DNA of 64,000 bases from Calycina herbarum (Eukaryota > Ascomycota > Leotiomycetes > Helotiales > Pezizellaceae): assembly GCA_001414485.1 (NCBI GenBank), contig LLEY01000047.1:124001-188000 (forward strand), in the 5' to 3' direction. Under the pieces are notes generated by a model. The model searched no databases. It saw only the letters and a program-made list of their open reading frames with translations, and had not been told where the DNA came from. This document shows, piece by piece, positions 23,530 to 35,432 of the stretch; position 1 is the stretch's first letter, and each line of letters opens with the position of its first letter. A program made the position numbers and the translations under genes.

Positions 23530-26174
23530 GACGATGAGAGCATTGCGCAGGCTGTTTTCTTACCAACCAAGATAGTTGACGTAGGATAACCATTAAAATT
23601 CTTTTTTGAGACATCTGGAGAATCTCCTTCTCAAGTTTCAAGTTTCAATTTCCTTTCCCTTCACTCAACTCTAATTTGAGAAAGATTGGATCAACTGGTT
23701 TACATTCATCTGCTTATACTTCACGAAACGTTATTACTTTGTGCACACCCCCTTTCTCACTACTTTCCAGTAGATCTCAAACAATTACTAATATGGTCCC
23801 AGAGAACTTAAGAAACCAATTTTGAGATTCCTCTAAACCCTCTTAAACAATAATTTAAATTCTGCTGGACTCTTTCGTACAATCCAAAGTAATAGCAGGT
23901 TTTCACGCAGCGATTCTGAAGTGGTTGAAGTGCAACGAGAAAGCTCTTCCCCTTTTGGATAAGGGTACAGCGTTAATTTTTGATCATGTTGAGTGTTTTC
24001 AGTTTTACATAGGTATGGAATTCAAATGACCAACCTATGTGTTAAATATCCGTGACCAGAAATCACGTCTCAGCTCATGACTACTTTGCCAACAATTGAA
24101 AATGAATTACACCCCAAAGCTTTACTGAGTTCTCAAGGTTCTCTCTTGTCATTCTGAGCACATACGGCTTGGAATTTGGATGCTGATTCTTCAACTCTAA
24201 ACGCGGGCCGAGAAAGTTCTTTCAACTATTTTAACACAGTGGCTGGGATCCAAGTTGCTCATTGCTTTTTCTCCTGCTGTAATTTGTTTGGAGACACCAA
24301 GTTCGTTTCCAGAATGTCAGCGGAACAGCTTAAAGTGAGGAGGATGGACGGTTCAAGGCGAGGGTACTGTAAAGAAAGTCTTTGATTTTTTGGTTGTCTT
24401 GCTATCCCAACTTCAAACTCTTAAGCATTGACAATCTCCAGGCCACTCGGGGCGAGAGTCAATGGTAGGACGGGGAGATGGAACGAAAATGCTCTGGGTG
24501 TTCTGGTGTCGTCGGTTCCTCTCGCAGCAAAAGAAAGTCACAGGAGAGTTACGGAGGATGGAATTGTTTTTAATGGATGTTTACAAGGCATAATGAGACA
24601 TATATTCATCTTGAAAACCCACAAGATTGTTGTATTAAAAATTCCTTCGTCTGGATCACCAGAACAGTGTCACAGATCCCATTCAAGTAACACTCGATCA
24701 AAGTCCAATGAGAAATAGATGCGCCCCACCACTCCGAACTCCCAACCTACGGGTCAAACCTCTGATCGCAGCCCCCCGGGATTCGTTTTCAACAACAAAA
24801 GAACATGTATATGGGAGGGAACCCGAGGAGGGAGGGGGGGGGAGTTTATACTTGTGGTCAGTGCCTTTCGTCGCTCTCGTCGATTTTGAGGGAAGGAGCG
24901 ACCTTGAGTTGATGTGGTGGAGATTAGGTAGGGCCGACGACAAGTCAACCCAGGAAGGAGCAACCTCGACTCTTTGTCTACCTCGACACTTCAAGTTTGA
25001 ACACAGGTCATCACTTCTCGCCACCTCTCGCCACCCCTCGACACCCGACCTCGTCGACGCTTAGGTACCCCTCGGCACTTCTCCTTTTTCAACCTCCTAT
25101 CCCTATCCCTGCCATCCTCCAAGTCAAAAAAAAACAAAAGGTAAAACATCGGAGCATTTCCCCACAACGCCCATTTCCCCCTTGCGGGTTCATCATGTCA
25201 CGCATGCACAAAAAAGAAAAGGAGGAATTCGCCAAGAAGCTTCAAAGCCTCCTGAATGATCGACATAAAATTGACATGAAACGATGACCGAGATAAAGCC
25301 TTTCCAGCTTTCCAACTGCATGGCAGAAATGAGGAACAAATACGTAATTCCCCCTAACTTAAGGGCTTGGAAAGATCAGCTGCCGAGGGACAGAGACTTG
25401 GACCCGTCCCAAAATGGGGTATTACATAAAGAATATGCACCCCAGACGCGGGGTACTCGGTACCCAAAGCACCAACGCTAGAAGACGCTAGAAGCAATAG
25501 AAGAAGACTAAAATGAAACTAGCAAGAGATTATAAAATATCACGTAACAAATCAAGGATTCTCTTATACAAATCCTCAAGCGGCTAGTAAGGAGGAACAT
25601 CCGGGGAAGTGGGTGAACTGGCGAGACTAGACCAAGAAAGGAAAGTATATCGGTAGAATTTTGTAATTGCAAGGAAGGCGGTCAAGGAAACATTCGGCTC
25701 GGATGGGATGCTAATATGCAACCGAAAGCTGCATGGTAAGAAACCGTGGTAAGAAAAACTGGGGAAGGCTGGTTGGATTTTTCTTGGAAGCGGTAAGGAA
25801 TTTGGAAGGTATACGAGATTTTATGTTGATGTAGATTTCTCGTGGCCTATGAAGTGAGTTGCTTTATCATTTTGTTTTCGAGGAGGAAGTGGCACAGCAC
25901 TCTTAAATTGACAGAAGAGCAACAACACGGATGCTCAAAAGGAGGCGGGAAAATCACAGAGGCAAAGTTTTGAAAGACTAGATGTTTGAAATAACAGTTC
26001 TTGGGTATATTTACAGATCCAACTGTCTAGAACACAAAAAAAAAACCATATCTAATCCCCAGGGAGTTATTGTATCCCATCCCAAACCCCAGTCTAGTAG
26101 CAAATAATTGAATTACCATCCCATTATACTTTTATACAACCCATTGCAGCGCAAAAAGCAAAAAATTGATCCGT
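23530..26174. other. long intergenic region
   Basis: About 2.6 kb between the 458-residue gene and the permease 3' end. Frames at 24176-24718 and 24698-25064 are short, overlap each other on both strands and show no domain. Near 25010-25070 the sequence contains repeated CTCGCCAC and CCTCGACAC runs. A candidate small gene at 25195-25481 is listed separately. The rest shows nothing I can identify. Confidence 0.5.
25195..25481 (+). CDS. candidate small gene, two overlapping frames
   Basis: A 30-residue frame from ATG at 25195 (MSRMHKKEKEEFAKKLQSLL) overlaps by ATGA a second frame from 25284 of 65 residues (MTEIKPFQLSNCMAEMRNKY and on). Both are hydrophilic and helix-prone and lie behind a C-rich leader like those of other genes here. 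A one-base indel at the junction would fuse them into one protein of about 96 residues. No family is recognised. It may be a small broken or mis-sequenced gene, or chance. Confidence 0.25.
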
Positions 26175-27868
26175 CTAAAACATCTTGTTGTAAAGTTTCT
26201 TCCACGCTGGCCATGTAGCTTGCTCAGCACGCTCGGCAGCCATCTCCTCGTCGAATGAGATCTTGTCAAAATCACGACGACCCTCATCGATTTGGATGAG
26301 AGATAGATCGACACCAATGGACCATTGCTTGTAAAATAGCTTGTAACCAACGAAGAAGGCGATGACAATTGGCGCAGCGAGGTAGTTCTCAAAGAAGGCC
26401 ATGGCATCTGGCTTTCCTCCGATAGGGAAGAGAGAGACGTAGAATTGGGCGATCAGGCAGAGAATGTTGAGACCAAGACCGATCCATGAACCAGTGGTAC
26501 CGAACATGGCAGCGAATGGGAGGTCATCAACAGTACGACCGTTCATGGCCCAAGCCTTACGGAATCGGATGTGTGCGAAACAGATAGATCCCCAGGTGAA
26601 GAAGTTGGAAAGACCGGAGATGGAGAGTAACCAGGTGAAAATATCGCTTCCTTGTGGGGCAACGTTAACATATGCCAAAGCTCCGAAAGCAAGAGCAATG
26701 ATGAGAATAACCCATGGACGACCCTTGGAGTCAACCTTGGCTCCCCATTTTGGTCCCATACCAGCGGCGCAAAGAGCTTGAACAGTTCTGGTGGAGGCGA
26801 AAGTGCAGGAGTTGGCGACTGAGATGACACTCAAAGTAATGACTGCATTGAAGATAGATGGGAGAACCTTGATACCAGCTAGCTTGAAGGACAAGACGAA
26901 TGGAGAGTAACGGGTGTGTCCTCCGGATGCCTTGGAGAGGGTGTCATCATCAGATGGAACGATAAGACCGAGAAGGAACAAGGAGATAACGTAGAAGAGG
27001 GTGATTCTCCAGAAGACTTGCTTGGTGGCCTTTGGGATGGTCTTTCTTGGGTTGGCGCACTCAGCAGCTGCGAGACCGACAAGTTCAGTTCCGCCGAAGG
27101 CGAATGATGCAGTGACGAACACAGAGCAGAAACCTTTGAAACCGTTGCGGAACGCTCCAGGCTCGTGCCAGTATTTTGCGCCGATATACCCGCGGGTGTC
27201 GGTTGGGACACCACCACAGTCGATGATTATACCCAAAATGATAAATCCAATGATGGCAATGACCTTGATGAGACCAAGAATGAATTCAACCTCTCCATAT
27301 CCCTTAACACCAAAGAAGTTAATGGCGGTAACCATAACCAAGAAGATGGTAATCCAGACAGCAACGTTGATTGAAGGAGTTCCAGTATCCTCTGGATCCG
27401 TCCAAAATGCGATTGTAATACCAGCAGTTGTTAATTCGAAAGGGAGGACGATCAACCAGTTGAGTGCGTAATTCCATCCCATAGCGAAACCCCAGGCAGG
27501 ATCGATGAAGCGAATAGAGTAGTTGTAGAAAGAACCAGCGACAGGGTAGAGAGCTAGGATTTGTTAGCTGGGAATCAATAATGCGAATCGAAAGACTTAC
27601 CAGCAAGCTCTCCCATAGCATTAACCGTGAGCAACAACATGAAACCAATAATCATGAAATCAATAACCAAAGCACCTGGACCACCAGATCCCAAAGCACC
27701 ACCGGAACCAACGAAAAGACCAGCTCCAATAGAACCACCAATCGCAATCATTTGCATGTGTCTACCTTTGAGGGCTCTGTGTAGCTTGTCTGTCTCTCCC
27801 ATCTCGATGTCGCCTGGGGTTGGCGACGGCGTCGTGGACGCCTCATATTTGGTGTCTTTACCGTCCAT
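26175..27868 (-). CDS. amino-acid permease (YAT/APC family)
   Basis: Proton-coupled amino-acid importer of the plasma membrane, 548 residues, exons 27868-27601 and 27553-26175. The first membrane segment carries the family signature GRHMQMIAIGGSIGAGLFVG with GSGGALGSGGPGALVIDF after it. The second exon begins YPVAGSFYNYSIRFIDPAWG, then FAMGWNYALNWLIVLPFELT, and later FAFGGTELVGLAAAE(CANPRKTIPKA). About twelve membrane segments are visible. The C-terminal tail ends in WPAWKKLYNKMF, typical of yeast Gap1-like permeases, and both tails have lysines that could serve for ubiquitin-driven endocytosis. Substrate range cannot be decided by eye. Confidence 0.92.
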
Positions 27869-30800
27869 CTTGAATTTGGTATTCCAAACAAACAGATAAG
27901 TATGAAATGAAAGTTGACTCTACAAGAGAGGGGTCGGAATGGATGAAGGGGGTGATCTCAGAATGGTCTGGGAATGAGGGCGACTTAAGTAGAAGATCAT
28001 AGAGCGGGAACTACCCACGCACATGTTTCCCCTGCCATCCACTTGATATTGGGACAAATTTCCGTCTAACTGTTTGGGGACTGACAGTAGATACGCATTT
28101 GCGCCGGGTTGTTAGATAGACGATAGAGAAATTGGAGCTCGGTGGTGATCTCGACTAGATTTGCAGGGCATCTAACTTGATGCTCACTGGCTAGACGGCG
28201 TGACCGAGGAGTCGAAAGTCGGACTAAAGAGAAGATTTACTGGGATCGCCCAGACACAACAAGCATCGCACAAGAGGCGAAGGTTCCCTGGGCTGCTGGG
28301 CGCTCTGGGAAAACGATAAATCCTTGTTTGTCGAGACATGGTCTAGCGAAATCCCCGCTAAAGCTCCATGCATTGCAGAATGCAATGTCTCATCCCATTG
28401 CCTCCTCGCGATCCACAGATAAGAGCCGCTGCTGGACGGGGAGGCTACTCAGCGAATGACACGAGGCCATTGAGACTGAGCTCGGAAGGGGCTGATTGTG
28501 GAAGCCAATCATGTCGCCTTTCGCCATCGACATTTCTACACTTACGTAGAGGGGACCGCCATCCAAGTTCCAAGCGGTTGGAGTTGGCAGTTGAGGTTTT
28601 AGCGAATGATGTAAAAAGTAGAAAGCAGAGTCTAGTTCTAGCGAACTCAACTCTCGAGTCGTGAGGGTTAGATTCGACGGCACGTCCACCAGCCATTCGA
28701 TTATTTCGCATCTGTGGAGGCGAGCAGGGTTGTGGCGTGATAAGCTGGAGAAGTCAATTGGGTTTCTCGTGGCTCGAATGGAATCCTCTTCTCCTCCCCT
28801 CGGGTCCTCCTCAATGCTTTGCTCGCGCCCCGCCAAATCCTCAGATTGGCCCTCCCCCGTGATGAGTGGGACCATCTCACCATCTTGGCCAAAGCAGGAA
28901 TTGTTCTGGAAGAAGAACGATCTGGCTTTCAATTGGATCCTTTTTGGAATGACCCGTAACTAAAGTCGGCCCGCCTCGAACGGACCGTCCACTACCGGGT
29001 TTAGACCTTGAGACATTGAGACCGGACACCCCAGATACGATAATAACCCCGAAAGATGGCCTGCAATTCGTCGGATTGGTTCAGTTTTAGCAGCATCTGT
29101 CGCGTAAATTACGCGTTCCAAACAGCTAATCAGTCTATGGAGTGTTCAGCGGGGAAGGAAATCGTAAACCTTGAGCTTATTTTTGGACCCTGGAGGAGGA
29201 GAACCCTGTCTTGCGGTGCGCAGGATGCTCAATGTGGGACGCCAAAGATACGCAGAACAGCCGGGAGAGGTTGTGAATACAACCTCATGGTCATCCTGCT
29301 CGTTCTCGTAGACCGAATGTTTCAGCGCTTGGGTTTGGGATTGACGCATGTGTGATATACGGAGTTCCTGTATTATGTCAGCAACTCCTGCTTATCATTC
29401 CCTGGTACGGAATTCCTTCAGGAAGGAACCAGGCGACTGGACTCTGGGATCCCCGACGCAGTCGTTAGGGTGGTCGACTATCCTGTACCCCATAGGCAAA
29501 TATTAAGCGCAATAGTCGCATGTCGGAAACATATTCAAACGTACATTTGCCCTCAAAACAGCAAAATGATCGCAACAGGAAGGTAAACGGGTTGAATCGA
29601 AAGCCTCTTGAGTATGTTGTTTCTGGTTACGCCATCTTGGCGATGGAAAGCGACGTTGACATCGCAGTGGCGTAGTGAGAAGCAGGGTTGAAGTTACGGG
29701 ATAATTTCCCCTCCAGCCCCTTAGTTGTTCTTGGTGGTGAGCTTGGTGAGCTTCATCACGCTGGGCAAGTTCAAGGCGACCTCTCACGGCAATCCCTTTG
29801 CGCCTCATAATAGCGCCCGCTGTGCAGCGAAGGATGCACGAATTCTTCCAGAAGGTTGCCTATTCAGTATCTTTCCCCAGGGTGCTGCAGCTGGATCATG
29901 AACCCCCCGGTTTGATATTTGCTTTTGTTATCCATCGCTCCAAGCGGCCTGCGCGTGAAGACCTCTCTCGGCCGCATTTTTGCTTCTTGGGTGGCGGCTT
30001 AGGTTTTAAGTCGGGGAAGGATATCGCTGAAACTCCAATTCTCCATGAGCGGATCGCCTTTTCGCGGCTTTGAAAGATTCAGCGCAAATATACGAAGCAA
30101 AAGCTCTTCAACTCTGTTGTAACGCTTCTCGTAAGCCCGGCTGTTCCGCTATCTTTGCTGAGTTATCCTTTCATTGGGGGGTGGGTTTGGGATTTGCGAT
30201 TGGCAGGACAGATCAGGGTCGACAGTGTGGGGGTTCGCGTTGTCGCGTGCTCCAATGTCACCGGTGCCCGTTGTGGTCTTCTAGCTTCGCGTGCGTGTTG
30301 CATGACGTCTGGTCAGGTAGGCAACATGCGGTTCTGAAGGCGCAAAGCGAACATGATCGTGGCGATGGGATGTCGAGACTGTCTCAAGGGGATGATGTGA
30401 AGTTTGGTAGTGATTGAGAGTGTTGATTGACAGTTGTATTTGACCTTATTGAACTAAATCCGGAAGGGCGTAGTTGTCAAAAATGCTGACCTGCCCGGGC
30501 GCGACAACCTCGTACTCCACGTGACTATGTAAGATTTACCTACTTCGAAGTAACATCTTTTGGCGACTTATCGCAGGGCTGTACCATGCCATCAAGGTCT
30601 CCCTGGGTTACGAGTGTAGTATCGCGACATCTTGAAACAGCAAAGAAGTTTTGGAACTTTCATAATGCGACTTGATACCCAAAAAAATAGCACATGAAAT
30701 TCAAAACTTAGTAGTCGGAAATATATTGCCCATAGATATTGGCAGAAAGAAACATTTTGGCCAAGCAATTTAGTTCTAAAGGACTTCAAAGAAGACACTT

Positions 30801-32372
30801 CTGTTTCGTATACATATTCTAGGGCAAACTTTTCCTCCGTGAAAATGTTTCAATAGACAATCTGTAACAGAATATGGAGACAATCCCACCACCTAGCCAA
30901 AAGTAGTTAGTTGCCTTTGGTCCGATATGCGAGATACTTATAGCGAGGCCCTCCTTTCACACTCGCTTGATGTGTTTAGGGTGAACTTCAAATAAAAGAC
31001 ACCTGGCAAGGACAACCTTGATTAAAAACCGAGAATATATAATTGAGCAGAGTCAGCAGACAGACTTGCCTGCATTTGCACCGGCAACTGGCATGATCTC
31101 CTTATCAAGGGCTAGTGAACAGGTTCCTTGCCCTGAAACCCTAGACCCGGGGTACGAAAGCACATGTAATACTATTGAGAATCAAGGGGATATGGCTTCG
31201 TTGGAGAGACTTCCCCGCCTTTTGTACCCAGTTGCAAGTCCATTCCCGAATTCAAAGTTCCCACCTGAACAAGAAGAATACAGTCTATTTGAGAGAAAGG
31301 ATATGACGAACTCACAAAGTACTGCAATGATATAGAAGCACGTCAGGAGAAAGTTATCTCCAAAAATCTGTAACTTCTACCCAGAAGCTACTTGACTTCG
31401 GGTTGCAATAAATCTCGGTGTACATGAAAAGGCACTTGCACTTCTAGTATAATGTCATAATTCTGACAGCGCGACTTAAGAATATTGATATGATGGTTTA
31501 GGAGGAAATAAAATATAATGCCTTCTCAAAACCACAAGTTTGGGAAACATAATATGCAAAGGAACGAAAGAAATAGCCAGACAAAGATTGATACAAAATT
31601 GAGGAGGGAAACACTACTGAAATCTAAGAAATTTGAACCGAAGCAACAAGTAGAGCGCAGGTTAACAAAAACTGAATGTAAATGAGTTGATTGAATGGTT
31701 AATGGCAAAGGTAAGCAATGATTTCAATCCGATGCCCAACGAATTTTTTGGGTTTTCCTTGCGGGATGGAGGATATGTGTTGATCTGTTTTGCCATGCAA
31801 TACTGAATTGAACACACTTGCTTAGTTTTCTCAGCCTCCGTTGGGTGTGGTACGAGAATAACTTGCACGACAATCGAGTTTCGAGGTAGCTTGTGCGATA
31901 TAAGAGCTGGAATATCGAGATGATAGAATGAAATCCTGGATTGAGGGAGTCAGATACACTTACTGCATCTGTTGACGCAAGATGTGGCACTTACCAAGCA
32001 AGCACCACCCTCCAACCCTCGCGACCCAGTGCAGCCTCGCATTCATCCAAATACCGAATTCATCCCCGTTGCCTCAGCTTGTTCATCAGCCCCAAAGTCT
32101 CACAGCAGAAAAATCAAGACCCATCATAAAGTTGAGATCCATTCCATTGACACAGATACGTAACCACTCAACGCCGATTTACGATGCCCCCAAACTTGTA
32201 TTACACATTTGTCCGCTGGTCTCTCCCCCTCAGCAGAAGTTTTCTTCCCCTATCATACACCTCGCCAAGCCATCTTCATCATATCGTATCAAAACCATTT
32301 GTACAGTCCGCCCTCGATCGTAATCTCTATGTCATCGCCCAGATTCGTTCCATCCCCAGATTTGCATCGCGT
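27869..32372. other. 4.5-kb intergenic region
   Basis: No convincing gene. The first few hundred bases are the permease promoter. Between 28300 and 30420 GC content rises and several frames of 90-180 residues exist (largest on the minus strand, 28390-28932, beginning with TTG), but none has a domain, and frames on both strands overlap. A frame at 31018-31335 also lacks an ATG. From 31500 to 32372 the sequence is ordinary; a non-coding RNA cannot be excluded. Confidence 0.45.
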
Positions 32373-32684
32373 TTATAGAGGAGGTAGGATGAATTCGCTC
32401 CATGAACTCGAGAAGAATGCTACTGCGGCCTGCAAAATTTCGTTAGCTTCATTCCCCATCCTAACAAACATTTCCCCCTTCTGAAATGGGTTGCGAAACA
32501 CCAATGCAAAGATAGGGAAGAGAGAAGGGCTACTCACTGTGAAAATTCCAATACTCTGCACAACACTTCGGTTCTCCTTTGATGTGACGGCAGTATAAGC
32601 AGCTCCGAAATATCCCTGGTTGCTTGCTCCACGACGCGGTGCTCCTCCGCGTGCGACGCCCAATTGTTGGTGCTTTGGTGGCAT
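32373..32684 (-). CDS. mitochondrial outer-membrane translocase subunit Tom6
   Basis: Small tail-anchored protein of 67 residues, exons 32684-32538 and 32429-32373, with a GTGAGT donor and a TTGCAG acceptor. It starts MPPKHQQLGVARGGAPRRGA, has the conserved middle YFGAAYTAVTSKENRSVVQS and ends IGIFT-AAVAFFSSSWSEFILPPL, where a C-terminal membrane helix is followed by a PP motif. This pattern (short basic N-terminus, Y...T...N.SVVRS, one terminal helix) is that of fungal Tom6, which stabilises the TOM40 channel complex. Without the intron the frame would run on for a different C-terminus, so the gene is easily missed by automatic annotation. Tom5 or Tom7 are less likely alternatives. Confidence 0.75.
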   Translation of the reverse strand: MPPKHQQLGVARGGAPRRGASNQGYFGAAYTAVTSKENRSVVQSIGIFTVSSPSLFPIFALVFRNPFQKGEMFVRMGNEANEILQAAVAFFSSSWSEFILPPL

Positions 32685-33521
32685 GTTTGTGATTGCGATT
32701 TGGAAATTGAGAGGATGGGAGATGAGTTGAAGGTGGAATGGATGTTGTGGTTGATGGTGGTTGAGGTTGATGATTGAGGAGGCTAAGAGATTTTTTGACG
32801 GGGATGGCGAGGCTGCTTTGTGGAAGCTCTTAGTGCCTTGAATTTGAGGCTGAGAGCGCTGAAATATTGGCACGTGATTCACCTCCTTTTGTGTGTGATA
32901 TCGGGACACGTGACTGGCCGATAATCACAAGGTCTGCTCCATATACGCGCTATTAGAGTCATTTTAGGTGAACTTTTGCGTTATCCTTGCTCTGGCGCAA
33001 CGGTTACCTTGTGTATTACGCAGACTAATAGCTGGTAATATAACATTTGATAAGTCTTGGTTGAATTTAAATTGCTTTTGGTTATTTAATATAGGAGAAC
33101 TATCAATTTTATCCTCAACATGTCTAAAGTTGAAGGGGAACGACCTCAACGGCCTTCTGTGAACACCACGGGGGTAAGCCATGAGAGTGCAAGTAAGCTA
33201 CGAGTAAGCTACGAGTAAGCCACTACTTATTGTTTTGGCCCCAAATGTATCGATTTGAGTTATTTGCTTACTCGCGAGGTTTCTTTGGCCCCCACTTAGA
33301 GATTGGATTACTTGCAAATTGATAACTTACCCGCAATAGGCTGGGTAACCTGCAGATCAACAGACTCCAACGCATCGATTGAATTCTCTCGCATCACTTT
33401 CAAACGCTCAACGAATTCTTCAATACATGTACGTCCGAATTAAATCTCATGCTATCTGGTCCTCAACCCAAAATTTGTACCAAAAAACAAACCAACTATC
33501 TCACAATTAAAACTCAACCAC
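32685..33521. other. intergenic, Tom6 promoter side
   Basis: Upstream of Tom6 and downstream of the dioxygenase. Near 33190-33230 the short phrase AAGCTACGAGTAAGC recurs in tandem (GTAAGCTACGA twice, then GTAAGCCACTA). Otherwise nothing is recognised. Confidence 0.5.
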
Positions 33522-34819
33522 CTATTCCTTCTCCTTATCAGCAGCAAGTGCCTCTCTCCTCCCCCTACTCTCCGAATCCAAATAAGGTCTCTCTCCCAAA
33601 CTAACAGCCCTCTGTCCAGTTCTCTCTCCAAAACCCTCATGAATATAATCCGGAGTTGCTGCATGGTACACACTCCTATTATCCCAAATGGCTAGATCAT
33701 TCGGACTCTGCCACCGATGTCTGACCTGCAAATCATGATTATCAACTAACAATCTCAAAAACCAACCTAGTAAACTCTTGCTCTCTTCCTTCGTTAGGTC
33801 GTTGATTTGTTGGACGTGGTGGCCTACTGCGAAGACGGATTTCCAGCCTGTTACGGGGTTGGTCCTTATTACGGGATGGATGGCGGAAAGATCGTCGCCT
33901 GTGTTTTCTGGTGCTCCGCGAGCGTCGGTGTAGATTTTGAAATTATTTTTTTGAGCGGCGGAGAGGAAGAGGGGTTGTGCGTAGGTTGCTGTTAGGCCCT
34001 CCAAGAATTTTTGGTAGGGTGTTGAGATCCGGTCATAAAGCTCATAACCAGAAGCCCAAAGAGTATCTATCTCAATTAGCGTCCATCAAACCGGTCCACT
34101 CAAATGAGTGAAACTTACCTCCACCAGTTTTCGGCAACTGCGTTAGTCTCAACAAAGCATAATCGCTAGGAATAGGTTCAAAAGTAATATCAGAATGCCA
34201 TCCCTCCTTTCCACTTTGCTTCTTCTCGGATTGAAAGAGTAGTCTATCGCTGTAGATTTTCTTCGCTTGTTCCGAGGAGATGACGCTTATTTCATCGTCT
34301 TTTCCGCCGAGTTCGCGGCCTGAGTTGGAGATGGGGTGGATGTGGAGTTTTGAGGTCGAGGGCTTTCCGGAGAGCTCGCCTAGTCTTTGGACGAGTTCTT
34401 TTTGGAGATCGTTTGTTATATCGTCTTGTTTGCGGAAGAAAACGACTCCGCGTTGAGAGACTGGTTTGATGTTAAGGTTGTAAATAATGGAAAGAGAGAG
34501 GTTTAAGGGGTTGCTTACTGGTTATTGCTAGATCTCGGATCAGTTCATCTGAGTTGGGAGCTCGTAGCCATTTTGCTAGGTTGACACCGACGAATTCTCG
34601 ACCAATAACTGGTGTGACATCAAAACTTTCGAAATGATCCAACGCCCCTGAAAGTTTCAAAGGCTGTCTCTTGGTGGTGGTTTTGGTTGAAGGTTCTTGC
34701 ACTGCTGGTGCTTCGTCTGTGACATCTGGTTCATTCTTGGTAATCAAAGGCTTGGAGCTGATCTTCTCGTTAATTCGCTCAGCAGTCTCAGAGACTGTCT
34801 CGGTGATTGAAGGTGCCAT
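33522..34819 (-). CDS. TauD/TfdA-family Fe(II)/2-oxoglutarate dioxygenase
   Basis: Predicted 395 residues, exons 34819-34519, 34460-34119 and 34066-33522. Family members hydroxylate a substrate with oxygen and 2-oxoglutarate; fungal ones often act on taurine, other alkyl sulfonates, or alpha-ketoglutarate-dependent sulfonate targets. The metal site is visible as His189-x-Asp191 in GWHSDITFEP and a distal histidine in IWDNRSVYHAAT; the trailing arginine of the oxoglutarate site is likely in GERTGQRAVSL. An N-terminal disordered leader of about 50 residues precedes the domain. No signal peptide, so it is cytosolic. With the sulfite oxidase in the same region, sulfonate breakdown is a reasonable but unproven role. 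Confidence 0.88.
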
Positions 34820-35432
34820 GCTGTGGAGGGACTTTTGGGATGGCGATGTATGGTTATGCTTCGAGAAAAATCCCGGTTCGACCAGCTCTGTTATTGTGAG
34901 AGTTCCGTTGTGAAGTTATACTCTCAATTGACCCCGCAATTTGTTCCCCCACAAAGATGATATCAGAATCAAGAAATTGATGTCACCGATTTCCATAAAA
35001 TCATAGGTGGGATCAACAGCCAAAATCCGTGACATGTGGTACAATGTTGCAATGGCCATGCCGTTGGAGTTGTATAAACTTCAGCCACTCTCGAATTTGG
35101 TGGGGGTTGCTTGGTAATGACCCCCAGAACATAGTACTGGCAACATACGAGTAACACTAGGAGAATGATACAACAATATGTTGGCTTGACGTGCGAACCA
35201 ATTCAAATGTTACGTTTGAGCAAATCAACGTCAAATGATATCTTATCGCTTCCCCGCACACCAATTCGGTTGGCCGGCTTTCTGATGCTGAGCTGTGAAA
35301 TAGAAGTTGTTGATAGGTAGAGAGAGCATTTGCGTAAGCTCTGTACATATTGCGTGCGAGGGGGGGGTAACATCACGTGAACTCGCTCTCCTCTCTTTTC
35401 TAGATTGACCTCCTCAGCCTGATACCGGTCGG
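34820..35432. other. intergenic, dioxygenase promoter
   Basis: 613 bases between the dioxygenase start and the SET gene end. No gene seen. It should contain the dioxygenase promoter and the SET gene 3' UTR. Confidence 0.5.

Noticed and set aside
28390..28932. 180-residue minus-strand open frame
   Set aside because: It begins with TTG, has no domain, and overlaps other frames on the opposite strand in a GC-richer stretch where chance frames are expected.
30070..30417. 115-residue plus-strand frame with many cysteines
   Set aside because: Starts with TTG, has no signal peptide or cysteine pattern I recognise, and lies in a region where all frames are similarly open.
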